From Planctomycetota bacterium (GTDB lineage: Bacteria > Planctomycetota > Planctomycetia > Pirellulales > Pirellulaceae): a DNA stretch of 64,000 nucleotides. The position numbers and the translations under genes were made by a program. Location: NCBI GenBank assembly GCA_014381825.1, contig JACNKX010000107.1:62001-126000 (forward strand), written 5' to 3'. Position 1 is the first letter of the stretch; the number at the start of each line of letters is the position of its first letter. Of the stretch, positions 16,614 through 26,204 are shown one piece after another. The notes beneath the pieces were generated by a model. That model saw only the letters and a program-made list of their open reading frames with translations. It had not been told where the DNA came from and searched no databases.

Positions 16614-16907
16614 CTAGCGGCCGCGGCGACTTCGGCTACGACACTTGCGACCATCGTTGCACTGGTCGGGCTTCGTCTGATCTGGCTTCACCTGATCCGG
16701 CTTGGCTTGATCGGGCTTGGCTTGGTCCGGCTTGGCTTGATCCGGCTTGGCTTGATCCGGCTTGGCTTGATCCGGCTTGGCCTGGTCCGGCTTGGCTTGA
16801 TCCGGTGTTACTTGATCCGGCTTGGTCTGATCGGGACCATCAGCCAGCACAGCTGAGCTACTCAAACAAGCCGCACAAACAAGAGCGGCCGCGAAAAGAA
16901 AACGCAT
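16614..16907 (-). CDS. Small secreted protein with tandem KPDQA pentapeptide repeats
   Basis: A 97-residue product. The ATG at 16907 has a strong ribosome binding site (GGAGGTAATGCC) and is followed by a signal peptide (MRFLFAAALVCAACLSSSAVLA). The mature part consists of about 12 tandem pentapeptides, mostly KPDQA with T/V variants, and ends with a basic, cysteine-containing tail (CNDGRKCRSRSRRGR). The repeat DNA is a 15-base unit, nearly identical in the centre, so copy number may vary between strains. The proline-rich, charge-alternating repeat should be extended. It could be a wall or surface spacer; function unknown. Confidence 0.75.
   Translation of the reverse strand: MRFLFAAALVCAACLSSSAVLADGPDQTKPDQVTPDQAKPDQAKPDQAKPDQAKPDQAKPDQAKPDQAKPDQVKPDQTKPDQCNDGRKCRSRSRRGR
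16681..16841. repeat. 15-base tandem repeat array inside the KPDQA gene
   Basis: On the plus strand the unit is close to GGCTTGATCCGGCTT read in register, with variants such as GGCTTGGTCCG at the edges. The array encodes the KPDQA pentapeptides on the minus strand. Central copies are identical, which suggests recent slippage or unequal crossing over. Confidence 0.8.
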
Positions 16908-17448
16908 GGCATTACCTCCGTGAACTAAGTGAAGAGAGTTGGTGGGGTGGGGAGCAGTCACTAGGAGTGAACTGCGGTGTGTTATTGCCGCGTTTGCGCT
17001 TGCGTGTTTCAGCAGGCCTCGCAACGATCCCGGTCAAGGGCACGACGCGATCGGCACTTACATTTTTACGGGGCACCAATTCGCAAGGCAACCGGGGTAA
17101 GTGACTGCGGAGACAGCGAACGCGTTGCGCGACAGCGCTCGTGGACAAAACACAACCAATTGATTGGTCTGAACGAGACGCTCGCAATTTCATTAAATAG
17201 TTACTTCTTTTTTCTTGTCGTAACTATGGGTGGCAGCAGTTCTCATCCGTCGCGTTTGCACTTTGATCAAGTCATCGCAACCAGCGCTTCGCACCTGTTG
17301 CAGCGCGGTCACAGTGTGTAGGCTGTTTGACGTGCGTTGCGTATTTGGCGCATCGCATGTTGAGCAGCCCATCGCGGGTCTCACCAAGGTCTCCCCGGCC
17401 GTGTTCAACAAAATTCCCCAACCGTCGCTAACCGCAATAGGTGTCTTT
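16908..17448. other. Non-coding region upstream of divergent genes
   Basis: 541 bases between the KPDQA gene (minus) and the secreted protein at 17449 (plus). It should contain both promoters. Open frames here are short and have no recognisable domains or good start signals. An open frame runs into the 17449 gene from 17230, but its extra 73 residues precede a clear signal peptide and look untranslated. Confidence 0.4.
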
Positions 17449-18501
17449 ATGTGCCGTCGTGTCCTCGTCTCGTTCGCCCTGATTACAAGTGTGGTCCTTC
17501 TGTCTGTCGACTCGACCGATGCGGCTCGGCGGCGTTCTCGCAACCGTAATTACTCAACCGGATACAAACGTGTCGCGCCAACTTGGGATGAAGACTCCGC
17601 CAACTACAGCCAGTTGTCGGCCTACTACGATTACGAACAGGCCGAGTCCGAGGAGGTCGCCTTTTCGGATAAGATGCGCGTGTTTCTAATGTTGCACGGT
17701 GAAGAATTCCAGAATGACGAGCAACCGTTGGTCGCCGAAGTGAAGCTCGTCGACGTGAGCAAGCCAGAGACGACGCATATACTGCACTATCCCGTTTCGC
17801 TCACTCGCGGTTCAGACGACCAATACACTCACGGCGTGATCGACGTGACAAACCATGACTCGGGCGAGGCGATTGTGAAGCCCGGAACGGTTTACCGACT
17901 GTTCGTGAACCTGCATCGCAAGTCAGCAACCTATGACGCGGAATCCGCGATCGGTCGCGTACCGACTCCTTACTATGTCGCGACATCGGGCGACTCCCCG
18001 CTCGAGAAGGCTCGTCAACACATCGTCATGCGGACGTTTCGCGAGTGGTATTGCGTTCAGCGTGGTTGGAGCAGGCGTGGCGAGTATGTGATGGACTGTC
18101 ACGATTACTATCGTTGGGCTGCCGGTTCATCGACCGTCGGAGCAAGTTATGGCCGCGCGAATCTCGGTCGCCTCTTCAACGGACGGTATCGCAACGGCAG
18201 CCACATCAAAGCCCTTACCGACGAGACACCGATTCACGCCGATTACGTCCGGATGCCAGGCCACACCTTCATGCTGTTGGGATACGACGCGGAGCGTCAT
18301 GAAGTGTTGACCATGGAAGGGAACTTCAACCATTCCATCGCCGTGGTGGTTCGCTCGGTGAGTTCAGGCTGGACGGTTGGTCACCTCGAGCAGGATCACC
18401 TCCGGCCCGATCTCTTCGCGTTACCTGAAAGCGAACTTGAATCCGAGAACGCGACCGCCATGTACGAAGGCGCAGCCGCGGACGAGAACACGGGAGCTTA
18501 A
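17449..18501 (+). CDS. Secreted protein of unknown function, possible papain-like/NlpC-type fold
   Basis: A 350-residue protein. Residues 1-26 (MCRRVLVSFALITSVVLLSVDSTDA) are a signal peptide. A basic linker (RRRSRNRN) follows, then a beta-rich part (about 70-170). A C-terminal part has EYVMDCHDYYRWAAG, PGHTFMLLGYD and EGNFNHS. The order Cys, His, Asn is what papain-like NlpC/CHAP amidases show. This is suggestive but not strong, since overall similarity is not recognised. The tail is acidic. The ATG at 17449 is chosen because it begins the signal peptide. Confidence 0.6.
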   Translation: MCRRVLVSFALITSVVLLSVDSTDAARRRSRNRNYSTGYKRVAPTWDEDSANYSQLSAYYDYEQAESEEVAFSDKMRVFLMLHGEEFQNDEQPLVAEVKLVDVSKPETTHILHYPVSLTRGSDDQYTHGVIDVTNHDSGEAIVKPGTVYRLFVNLHRKSATYDAESAIGRVPTPYYVATSGDSPLEKARQHIVMRTFREWYCVQRGWSRRGEYVMDCHDYYRWAAGSSTVGASYGRANLGRLFNGRYRNGSHIKALTDETPIHADYVRMPGHTFMLLGYDAERHEVLTMEGNFNHSIAVVVRSVSSGWTVGHLEQDHLRPDLFALPESELESENATAMYEGAAADENTGA

Positions 18502-18547
18502 TCACACATTGATGACTGATGTAGATGTAGGGTCCGCACACTGAACC

Positions 18548-18823
18548 TTACTCGTTGGAATCGTGGTGCGAAATCCACAAAGTCATTAATAACGGTGTGA
18601 CTCGCCGGTTGCCGCCCGATGACGGTGATGCGCCCGAGTCCCACTCCAACTTAGCGAGTACCTTGTCACCAGTAGCGTCCGTGCCGGCGTAGCCTTTCCA
18701 CCATTGCACCGCGCTCGATTGAGCTGAACGGATGGAACAAACGAATGTTACGATTGCCAGTGCTAAGATCGTCGTAGGTCTAACTGTGTCTAGCCGGACC
18801 GTGGCGGGATTCGGCAAACTCAT
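18548..18823 (-). CDS. Hypothetical small exported protein
   Basis: A 91-residue frame with a hydrophobic segment (TILALAIVTFVCSIRSAQSSA) that could be a signal sequence, followed by a short region containing WWKGYAGTDATGDKVLAKLEWDSG. No family is recognised. The coding assignment rests only on length and the signal-like start. It may be a remnant. The downstream neighbour is convergent, with a 46-base gap to the stop of the 17449 gene. Confidence 0.35.
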   Translation of the reverse strand: MSLPNPATVRLDTVRPTTILALAIVTFVCSIRSAQSSAVQWWKGYAGTDATGDKVLAKLEWDSGASPSSGGNRRVTPLLMTLWISHHDSNE

Positions 18824-19057
18824 TAAGTCCCCGAGATTTGATGCTCAATCTCAACGAAAGCGATTCGCATTCAAGCTTTGGGCCGCCGAAGCCATGTCAT
18901 GTCTATTTTAGTATCGACGCCGCTCTAGCGAGCTGATGCCGACTTACAACGAGTCTTTCGCTGCAACCTTTCTGGTTGCTCGAATCATGAAGCGATAATA
19001 GACTGTATGCTTCCCGTAAGTTTCGTGAGCAATAGCGGCTTCGATGAGGTGAATGAG

Positions 19058-20923
19058 ATGGGAACTCGGATCGGTTTGTGTCTAGTTGCCGTTTGCTTGG
19101 TCGCCACGACGGCGCAGGCGGAACCACTTCGCTATCGCTGGGCAGCCGACGCTCAATTCGTCTACGACGTCCAAATCGTCGCGGACGTTCCCGATGCGAT
19201 CGAAACGCTCGCAGGCAAGATCATTTACGAAGTGAAGTCGACCGACCAACCATCGAAAATCAGTTACCGAGGTGGCTTGAAGAAAACGACAAAGAAGAAG
19301 CCTAGTTCCGCATCCAGTAGCAGAGGCGGACCGTTTGGCGATGTCTTTGGGCGTCCGCCTGGATTTGGCAGTCCTTTTGCGAGGCAATCCAACCCATTCA
19401 AGGGTTTGGGCCATACCACAAACGAAGTCATGGTATCGTCCACCGGGTCGATCCTGGCCATGGAAGGCAGCTCGCAGCTTCCGTACTTGCTGGGCAATTT
19501 ATCGTTGCTGGTTTTCGAGCCGCTGTCCGAGACAGAGCAAACGAATTGGAAAGTTGAAGGCGGTGTGACGATTTCGGAGAAGAAAGATCGCGGCGAGTCG
19601 TTCGGCCCGTTTGATCCATTCGCGCGTCGAGGTGGTCCCGATAAGACGATGGCTGCTGGCGAGAGCACATCGTTCGTCAAAGAAGGTGCCCAAGCAGACT
19701 TGCTGTCATTCAAGAGGACGTTTCGGCTGAATTCACCTGGCGACGATACGGGCTTCAGTATCGATGGAACCGGTCGCTGGGTGTTTAACACCAAGTTAGG
19801 AATGTCAGAGAGCCTCGACTTCAAACAGAAGCTGACGATTTCGAAAGACAACGTTGAAATCGTCGTTCCGGTCAGCATCAAGTATCGGCGCATTTCCAAT
19901 GATGAATGGGTGAAGATGGAAGCGGATCGGATCGAGGCGGAGAGACCAAAGAGCGAAGAAGAGATCCTTCGCGCGGCCGTCGCCAAGGTGACAGCGGGAA
20001 AGACGCCCAGCACCGCCGAACGCGCGAAGATTTGTGAGGCCGCGAAGGCGAATCTCAAGCAAGTCCTAGGAAAGGCTTACGAGAGTGCGAACGAAGCCAA
20101 AGTGATCGGCCTCTGGGTGTCACATGACACACCGTTACCGAAGGGCTTGATCGTGGCGGCGAATATGTATGCTCAACCCGAGTCCAAATACTTCCCTGGA
20201 ACGATCGACAGCATCCTCGACAACGGATTGGTCAAAGTGCGGTACAGCTATCGCGGTGGACATATGGAGGATCGATTGCGTGAGGATATCTTCATCGCTC
20301 CCGAAGTCATCGAGCAATCGCAGCTGAGTCCGGAGGAACAGGCTGAGGTGCGAGCTTATCAAGAACGCGTCAAACAGGGACTCGCGAATTCAGCGGAGGG
20401 CCCCGAAGCGACCGAGAGGATCATCCGCTCGTACCGCGATGGATTGCAGCCGGTGGCCAAAGTGGGCGATCCTGTGCCGAGTAATTTGCCGCTGCCGAAG
20501 TTCATGGTGGTCGCTGCGAAGAAGGGTGACGGGTGGTATCAAGCACATGTATCAAGCGTTCAGCCGGACGGTATGGTAGCGATACGGTATTCGTCGGATC
20601 GTGCCGACACGAAAGTAGCTCGATCCGACTTGCGACTACCTCCGCCGGAAGTCGAAGCGCCGAATCTTCGGCCGAATTACAGGACGTCTGTCCCCAGTTC
20701 ATCGTCGCCGTCACCATCCCAGGCAGCGAGCGACGCCTTTCGTATCTGGACCGACAGCACCGGCAAGTTCAAAGTGGAAGCAAAGCTTGTGAGCAAGAGC
20801 GCTGATGCCGTTAGCATTGTTCGCAAGGATGGCAAGGAGTTGACAATCCCATTGGCGCGACTGAGCGCTGCCGACCGACAGTTTGTTCTCACACTCAACA
20901 AGTCGGACAACCCGTTCGAGTAA
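19058..20923 (+). CDS. SHD1-domain secreted protein
   Basis: A 621-residue protein beginning with a signal peptide (MGTRIGLCLVAVCLVATTAQA). The C-terminal 55 residues, FRIWTDSTGKFKVEAKLV...GKELTIPLARLSAADRQFV, are a clear SHD1 (SLA1 homology 1) domain, common in planctomycete exported proteins. The central region (about 100-300) has a Gly/Phe/Pro-rich segment. Two SH3/tudor-like modules at about 365-440 and 470-540 each contain WY or YF with VRYSYRG/IRYSSD strands. Function unknown, probably envelope protein binding. The ATG at 19058 is preferred over one at 19007 because it starts the signal peptide. Confidence 0.8.
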   Translation: MGTRIGLCLVAVCLVATTAQAEPLRYRWAADAQFVYDVQIVADVPDAIETLAGKIIYEVKSTDQPSKISYRGGLKKTTKKKPSSASSSRGGPFGDVFGRPPGFGSPFARQSNPFKGLGHTTNEVMVSSTGSILAMEGSSQLPYLLGNLSLLVFEPLSETEQTNWKVEGGVTISEKKDRGESFGPFDPFARRGGPDKTMAAGESTSFVKEGAQADLLSFKRTFRLNSPGDDTGFSIDGTGRWVFNTKLGMSESLDFKQKLTISKDNVEIVVPVSIKYRRISNDEWVKMEADRIEAERPKSEEEILRAAVAKVTAGKTPSTAERAKICEAAKANLKQVLGKAYESANEAKVIGLWVSHDTPLPKGLIVAANMYAQPESKYFPGTIDSILDNGLVKVRYSYRGGHMEDRLREDIFIAPEVIEQSQLSPEEQAEVRAYQERVKQGLANSAEGPEATERIIRSYRDGLQPVAKVGDPVPSNLPLPKFMVVAAKKGDGWYQAHVSSVQPDGMVAIRYSSDRADTKVARSDLRLPPPEVEAPNLRPNYRTSVPSSSSPSPSQAASDAFRIWTDSTGKFKVEAKLVSKSADAVSIVRKDGKELTIPLARLSAADRQFVLTLNKSDNPFE

Positions 20924-20929
20924 TCGGAA

Positions 20930-20947
20930 ATGACGAGCCCTCGTCAT
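20930..20947. terminator. Palindromic hairpin between convergent genes
   Basis: ATGACGAG (20930-20937) and CTCGTCAT (20940-20947) are perfect complements with a 2-base spacer. They lie between the convergent SHD1 and PPOX stops. There is no clear T tract, so a terminator role is inferred from position. Confidence 0.35.
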
Positions 20948-20965
20948 GTGCTCCCTGTGAACTCG

Positions 20966-21598
20966 CTAGTAAAGTCGCTTCGCATACGATTCTTCGATCT
21001 GCTGATTCAACGACTCGACCGTCTGATCGATCTTGGTCTGATCGATCAGAATCTGGCCGTAGCTGGGTAGCGATGTCTGTTTCCGATTTTCTGGATTGTC
21101 CCACAAGTGTGAGCGAATCAATGCCTTGGCACATTGCAGGTAACACTCCTCGATTTCGACTCCGATTCCGACGACAGGCTGCTTGTCGTTGACCGTCATC
21201 GTCTCGAGAACTGCATTGTCACGAAACACGCAGGCACGACCATTCACGCGCAACGTCTCGCCTTGCCCTGGGATCATAAACAACAAACCAACGCGCCCTG
21301 TTTCCATGATGTTCTGGAGGCTGTCCGCCCGGCGATTGCCGGGTCGTTCGGCGAGTACTAGCGTTTGGGAATCGATGACACTAGCGACGGACGGAACGTC
21401 GCCGCGCGGCGAGACATCGCAGCGGCCTTCACGATCAACGGTCCCTAGGAGAAGAAACGGCGACTCAGCGATAAACGTTCGCATGTGATCGTCGAGTTCC
21501 GACAATTGCTTCTTGATGACAAGCTCGCTGGGAGTGCCAATCAAGTTCGAAAGTTCGTCCACCGACGTGATCAGATCCTGAAAACAGTTTAGGCCCAT
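20966..21598 (-). CDS. Pyridoxamine 5'-phosphate oxidase family (FMN-binding) protein
   Basis: A 210-residue split-barrel flavoprotein-type protein. FLLLGTVDREGRCDVSPRGD (about 47-66) is the first strand pair, and NRRADSLQNIMETGRVGLLFMIPG a typical FMN-phosphate-binding region. NGRACVFRD and an acidic C-terminal helix complete the domain. It fits the PPOX subgroup acting on unknown small molecules (MSMEG_1061 type) rather than true pyridoxine oxidase. The ATG at 21598 is preceded by GGGAG. It is 27 bases downstream of the sulfatase stop and on the same strand, so probably co-transcribed. Confidence 0.8.
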   Translation of the reverse strand: MGLNCFQDLITSVDELSNLIGTPSELVIKKQLSELDDHMRTFIAESPFLLLGTVDREGRCDVSPRGDVPSVASVIDSQTLVLAERPGNRRADSLQNIMETGRVGLLFMIPGQGETLRVNGRACVFRDNAVLETMTVNDKQPVVGIGVEIEECYLQCAKALIRSHLWDNPENRKQTSLPSYGQILIDQTKIDQTVESLNQQIEESYAKRLY

Positions 21599-21625
21599 GA
21601 TTCACTCCCTGTCATCGGCACACGT

Positions 21626-23452
21626 TCATTGCAGCTTGACGGCCGCAGTCTGAAGATGCTGCAAGTTGCTGCTGTAATCCTTCCCGACAAACGCCGCGAA
21701 CTGAACTGTATTCCCCAAGACAACCGTCGGGACTTGGAATGTCACTTCGAGCGTTCCCTTTCCGACAACTTTAACCACCTTGCGTTCAACTCGTTTGCCA
21801 TCGGGCCCTGCTTTCAGAGTGAGATGGACCGATTGCTCGCCGAGAGATTCGCTCAGACTGTGAGCGATTTCAATTGTCACGACCTCGCCGGCGCTAATCG
21901 TTTTCGGAAGACTCAACGCAATTAATTTGAGACGGTTCTCGTTGCTCTTCTTGGGAGCGGTTTTCTTTGATGTGCGACTTCGCTTCCTGCGTTGTTCGGC
22001 TTCTTTCTCTTTCTTCAACACGTATTTTTCACGAACATTCGCATCATCACGTTGGCGGAACACATCCAACATATGATCATTGGTCTCGATCATCCAGTCT
22101 TCTAGCGCCGCTCGCAGCTTTGCCAACTCTGCTTGATGTGTTTCTGAATCGATCAAGTTGACGAGACAATCAGGATCACTCTCGATATCGAACAGTTCTT
22201 CAACAACACGATGTTGATACAGAGTGTGGCGAGCTGCAATTCTTTCGTTGGTTTCGGCGAGCTGAGCCATACGACGATAGGTCGGCGTACTGGTCGTTGC
22301 CGTCGCCATCACACGTTCGCCGTTGGACCACGGATTGAAAAGGTAGAGAAATCGTTTTGTCTGAATGGATCGCATCGGATCTCGTGAACCGCCCGCGTTT
22401 TCGTTGTACTCCTTGAACACGGTTGCGCGGTCGGCTTGAGCGTCGCCTTTGACCACCGATGCGAACGACCGTCCGTCGAGTCCATGAGGGTGCTCAATGC
22501 CTGCGACGTCGAGCAGCGTCGGCAGAAAATCAACGGCGGAGACCATGTGCGTCCGATCGACACTATCGGGCTTCGTCACACCTGGCCAGTGAATGATTAG
22601 CGGCGTGTGTGTACTGTGGTGATACAACTGTGTCTTGGCAAAGGGCAGAGCCATGCCGTGATCGGACAGAAACATGACGAACGTATTGTCCGCCTGGCCC
22701 GATTCCTCAAGCGACGTCAAAACAGCGCCCACGGCGTCATCAGCTCGTCGAACGGACGAGTAGTAATGCGACAGCTCTTTCCGTACGACTGGATCGTCAA
22801 ATAGAAATCCAGGTATGGGCACGTCATCGGGTGTAAAGATGCGAGAGGGAGTGTGTTCATCAGGGATCGTCTCTCCGTTGCGGCCCTGCGCATGGAATGG
22901 CTTATGTGGATCAGCGACGTTGATCATCAAACAGAATGGCTTGTTTGCGGACTTTGCCGATTGAATGCCACGAGTTGTTGATACGCCGTACGACGCTGCG
23001 TCCTTGACGTGAGCTTTCGAGCCGTCATCCAACGTGTCGAGTACGAGATTCCACTCAAAAGGATGATAGGGTGTCGAATGCGAGACCTTATGCCGAATCG
23101 CCGTGAAGTAACCCGCTTGCTGCATGAGATCCGCGAGTACGGGATAGCCGGGATCCTTCACTTGGTAAAAGCCTTCGACGCGGTTGTTGTGCGGATAACG
23201 CCCCGACCACATGACGTTGCGAGAAGGCATGCAATTACCAACCTGCACGTGAGCAAAGCCGAACTTCAGGCTCTCCTTGGCAAAGCGATCGATGTTCGGT
23301 GTCGTATCGGACAGCTTGCAGCCAAATGCTCCAATCGAATCCGCGCTCATGTCATCGACCGTGATGATGAGGATATTCAATCGCTCAGCGGCTTGTGAAC
23401 ACTTGCCAACGAGTGCGAGCAAACACACGAGCAATACAACCACTCGACACAT
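21626..23452 (-). CDS. Secreted sulfatase (Cys-type) with C-terminal extension
   Basis: A 608-residue arylsulfatase-like protein with signal peptide MCRVVVLLVCLLALVGKCSQA. The metal ligands are Asp33-Asp34 (TVDDM). The modification motif is CMPSR (Cys74, Pro76, Arg78), so a formylglycine-generating enzyme would be needed. SDHGMALPFAKTQLY near 283 and PLIIHWPG are further family motifs. A C-terminal beta domain of about 130 residues follows a basic coiled linker (KEKEAEQRRKRSRTSKKT). Substrate is unknown, probably a sulfated polysaccharide. The start was set at the ATG beginning the signal peptide; the frame is open upstream but that part looks non-coding. Confidence 0.88.
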   Translation of the reverse strand: MCRVVVLLVCLLALVGKCSQAAERLNILIITVDDMSADSIGAFGCKLSDTTPNIDRFAKESLKFGFAHVQVGNCMPSRNVMWSGRYPHNNRVEGFYQVKDPGYPVLADLMQQAGYFTAIRHKVSHSTPYHPFEWNLVLDTLDDGSKAHVKDAASYGVSTTRGIQSAKSANKPFCLMINVADPHKPFHAQGRNGETIPDEHTPSRIFTPDDVPIPGFLFDDPVVRKELSHYYSSVRRADDAVGAVLTSLEESGQADNTFVMFLSDHGMALPFAKTQLYHHSTHTPLIIHWPGVTKPDSVDRTHMVSAVDFLPTLLDVAGIEHPHGLDGRSFASVVKGDAQADRATVFKEYNENAGGSRDPMRSIQTKRFLYLFNPWSNGERVMATATTSTPTYRRMAQLAETNERIAARHTLYQHRVVEELFDIESDPDCLVNLIDSETHQAELAKLRAALEDWMIETNDHMLDVFRQRDDANVREKYVLKKEKEAEQRRKRSRTSKKTAPKKSNENRLKLIALSLPKTISAGEVVTIEIAHSLSESLGEQSVHLTLKAGPDGKRVERKVVKVVGKGTLEVTFQVPTVVLGNTVQFAAFVGKDYSSNLQHLQTAAVKLQ

Positions 23453-24026
23453 AAGTTCATTCCCTAAACAGATCCGAACAATAAAGCGATGGAGACACAC
23501 ATTGAGCAGGGCGTAACGTAGTTTAATTCCAGCATTCGTCTGTGTCTGCTGCTCAAGGGAACGAATTAATACTCGTTTCGTGCCTGCGAAGTAGCCAGTG
23601 ATGGACCGCGAAGTTCTGGGAATGAGATGGAGCGAAGAGTAAGTCGTCCCACGATTATTGGAACGGATTTCTCGCATCAACGTCGAATGCAGGAGTGTTC
23701 GGCGCATCGCTTTCTCTTCCGCCGTCCACGCACGACGTGTCGAGGCAACGCCAGGGTTGCCAAGTCGGACTGCGTTGGACACCATCGAGTTCACGATCTT
23801 ACTCCCGCTCAGTCGGATTGACTGCAACCAAGTACAGCTCGATGTCCGTCGTGACATCAGCTCTGATCAATCCGCCGAGTCGAATCGTTACTGAATCCTG
23901 GCAAGAGGGCAGTGACGCTGAGATCGAAATGCGACCCCGACTTTCCACTCACGGATACCAGGGGAGCTTGCGCCACGGCTCCGTCGAATGTACGATGCGT
24001 GCATCTAAAGGAAGGGAGACTCCGAG
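23453..24026. other. Divergent intergenic region without recognised gene
   Basis: 574 bases between the divergent sulfatase and hydrolase genes. The region is open in several frames but shows no convincing protein signature or start signal, other than AAGGAAGGGAG ahead of the ATG at 24027. No strong hairpin was noticed. It probably contains both promoters. Confidence 0.4.
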
Positions 24027-26135
24027 ATGCATCGACGACCCTTGGCAGAACAGAGCAACGAGCTCATCCGCGGCTTAACATACTGGCTGGTCGCCGCACA
24101 GAAAGGTCATCAAGCGTTGAGGGCTTACAAGCTTGCTCTGCTTACACAACGAGCTGGTTCATCCGTGAAACTATCTGCGACCCCGCAACTGCGAGGTCGG
24201 ATTGTGGCGATAGTTGCCTACTTTGTCGTCTTGTCAGGGGTCAGCACGTCATGCGGATTTGCCCAACAGACGCTAGAAGCCGCGCTGAGCCAGCCGCTCT
24301 CTGGTCCGGAATCAATCACCGAACAACACCGGCGGTTTGTGCAGTCTAGGCTCGTCCCCCTGAAGCCCGCTGGTTCCGCAATGGAATGGCAACGTCATGC
24401 CGAAAGACTGCGGGCTCAAGTTCTGGACAACGTCGTGTTTCGCGGAGTTCCTGCCGAGTGGCGTGAGGGGAAACCCGATGTCGTTTGGCACGATGTGATT
24501 GAAACGGATCACGGTTATCGAATCCGCAAACTTCGCTTCGAAGCGTTACCGGACTTATGGATTCCAGCGCTGCTATACGAACCACATGAATTGAAGGACG
24601 CCGCCGAGTCAGAAAACATAGTGCCAGCAGTTCTGAATGTGAACGGGCATGCGGCAACCGGCAAGTCGACAGCCTACAAGCAACTGCGATGCATCAACCT
24701 CGCGAAACGAGGCATGCTGGCGCTGAACCTCGAATGGATCGGTATGGGCCAACTGCGAACGGCCGGCTTTAAGCACAATCATCTGAGTAGGCTTGATCTC
24801 TGCGGCCGTAGCGGACTGAGCGTATTCTATCTAGCGATGTCACGCGGTCTCGATGTGCTGCTCGATCATCCGCACGCGGATCTGAAGCGAACTGCTGTCA
24901 CAGGGTTATCCGGCGGCGGCTGGCAGACAATCATGCTCAGTTCGCTCGACACGCGAGTCCAACTCGCAGTCCCGGTCGCCGGACACAGCGCGATCGAACA
25001 GCGTCTCGAGCATGTCGGCAGCATCGGCGATCTTGAGCAGATTCCCAATGATCTGGCGAAGACAGCAGGATACGTCCATCTCACTGCTCTTATGACTCCT
25101 CGGCCGATGCTAATGATTTACAACACGAAGGACAACTGCTGCTTCGTTGCCGATACCGTAAAGCCGAACACGTTTGATCCGGTCGTGCCGTTTTACGAGC
25201 AAGCCGGCGCGGCAGACAAACTCGAATATTACGCGAACAGCGAACCGGGCACGCACAATTACGATCAGGATAATCGAGAACAGCTCTATCGATTTCTCGA
25301 TCATCATTTCTTTCCCTTCGAGAAACGAGGCCACTCAGAGTTTCCGTCACTGGATGAAGTTCTCACTCACAAAGAACTCAACGTGCCGCTGCCGGACGAG
25401 ACCGCTGACTTTCATACGCTCGCGGCAGAGGCTGCCCGGGGCTTACCGAAACCGCTGCCGGAGACAACTGACCAGCAGCGAGCACTCTTGCGCACAATTC
25501 TGCGCTACTCGGATCCGGAAATCGGAGCCGCTCGGTTCACCGGTCCCCAGCCAGCCGGTGCATTCACGGTGCGTCAGCTGCGGCTGAAAATTGGCGGCTG
25601 GGAAATCCCAGCCGCTGTAATCGAAGACGATGCTGCGATCAAAGGCAATATCGTTCGTAAGCATGTCATACTTCTTGCAGACGGAGGCTACGCATCGCAG
25701 CAGGCACGCATCGAAGAACTCGTGCTCGACGGATGTCGAGTGTTGGCGATTGATCCTGTCCTGTTCGGACACAGCACGCCAGAACTCAGAGCGAAATTTC
25801 AAAACGCCATGCTACTGGCGACGGTCGGAGAGCGTCCGCTGGGGATTCAGGCCGCCCAGGTTGTCGCGGCGGCTCGTTTCTTTGCGCGAGTGTTCGTAGC
25901 TGACGCGGTCCGTATCGAAGCTAATGGTGCGACCACGAGTCTCATCGCCCGATGTGCCGCGGCGGTCGCCGGCCCGAAGGTGATCTCGTCCGTGAAGACA
26001 AATGGCGAAGCCCATTCGCTGCACGATTTCTTGAAGCCGGGGCCAAGCTATGGCGGCACGCCGGAAGTCTACTGCTTCGGCCTTTTGGAGTACTTCGACA
26101 TCAAGGAACTCATTGAACTCGCGAACCGCAATTGA
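24027..26135 (+). CDS. Alpha/beta hydrolase (acetylxylan-esterase-like), possible secreted enzyme
   Basis: A 702-residue protein with an alpha/beta-hydrolase domain in its middle. The nucleophile elbow is GLSGGGW (about residue 293) and the frame has NGHAAT, LNLEWIGMG and PVAGHS; a late His is in PGTHNYDQ. A second half (about 450-700) has another Rossmann-like GHSTPEL and TSLIARCAA arrangement, so it may be a tandem or degenerate copy. A hydrophobic segment near residues 56-80 (IVAIVAYFVVLSGVSTSCGFAQ) looks like a signal peptide or anchor. An ATG at 24027 has a good RBS (GGAAGGGAG), while a GTG at 24165 would put the segment at the N-terminus. Substrate unknown. Confidence 0.75.
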   Translation: MHRRPLAEQSNELIRGLTYWLVAAQKGHQALRAYKLALLTQRAGSSVKLSATPQLRGRIVAIVAYFVVLSGVSTSCGFAQQTLEAALSQPLSGPESITEQHRRFVQSRLVPLKPAGSAMEWQRHAERLRAQVLDNVVFRGVPAEWREGKPDVVWHDVIETDHGYRIRKLRFEALPDLWIPALLYEPHELKDAAESENIVPAVLNVNGHAATGKSTAYKQLRCINLAKRGMLALNLEWIGMGQLRTAGFKHNHLSRLDLCGRSGLSVFYLAMSRGLDVLLDHPHADLKRTAVTGLSGGGWQTIMLSSLDTRVQLAVPVAGHSAIEQRLEHVGSIGDLEQIPNDLAKTAGYVHLTALMTPRPMLMIYNTKDNCCFVADTVKPNTFDPVVPFYEQAGAADKLEYYANSEPGTHNYDQDNREQLYRFLDHHFFPFEKRGHSEFPSLDEVLTHKELNVPLPDETADFHTLAAEAARGLPKPLPETTDQQRALLRTILRYSDPEIGAARFTGPQPAGAFTVRQLRLKIGGWEIPAAVIEDDAAIKGNIVRKHVILLADGGYASQQARIEELVLDGCRVLAIDPVLFGHSTPELRAKFQNAMLLATVGERPLGIQAAQVVAAARFFARVFVADAVRIEANGATTSLIARCAAAVAGPKVISSVKTNGEAHSLHDFLKPGPSYGGTPEVYCFGLLEYFDIKELIELANRN

Positions 26136-26204
26136 CTCGAACTGAAAACGATATCGGGAAAGTGGATCGGGGCTTATCAAGACGAAGCCAACTCGTGACA
26201 CTAA

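Noticed and set aside
16681-16841. Tandem repeats as a possible CRISPR array
   Set aside because: The unit is 15 bases, contiguous and without unique spacers, and it encodes in-frame pentapeptides.
19264-20058. 264-codon open frame on the minus strand
   Set aside because: Antisense to the SHD1 gene, no start signal or domain.
23453-23857. Upstream extension of the sulfatase frame
   Set aside because: The extra 135 residues precede a clear signal peptide and contain no recognisable sequence.
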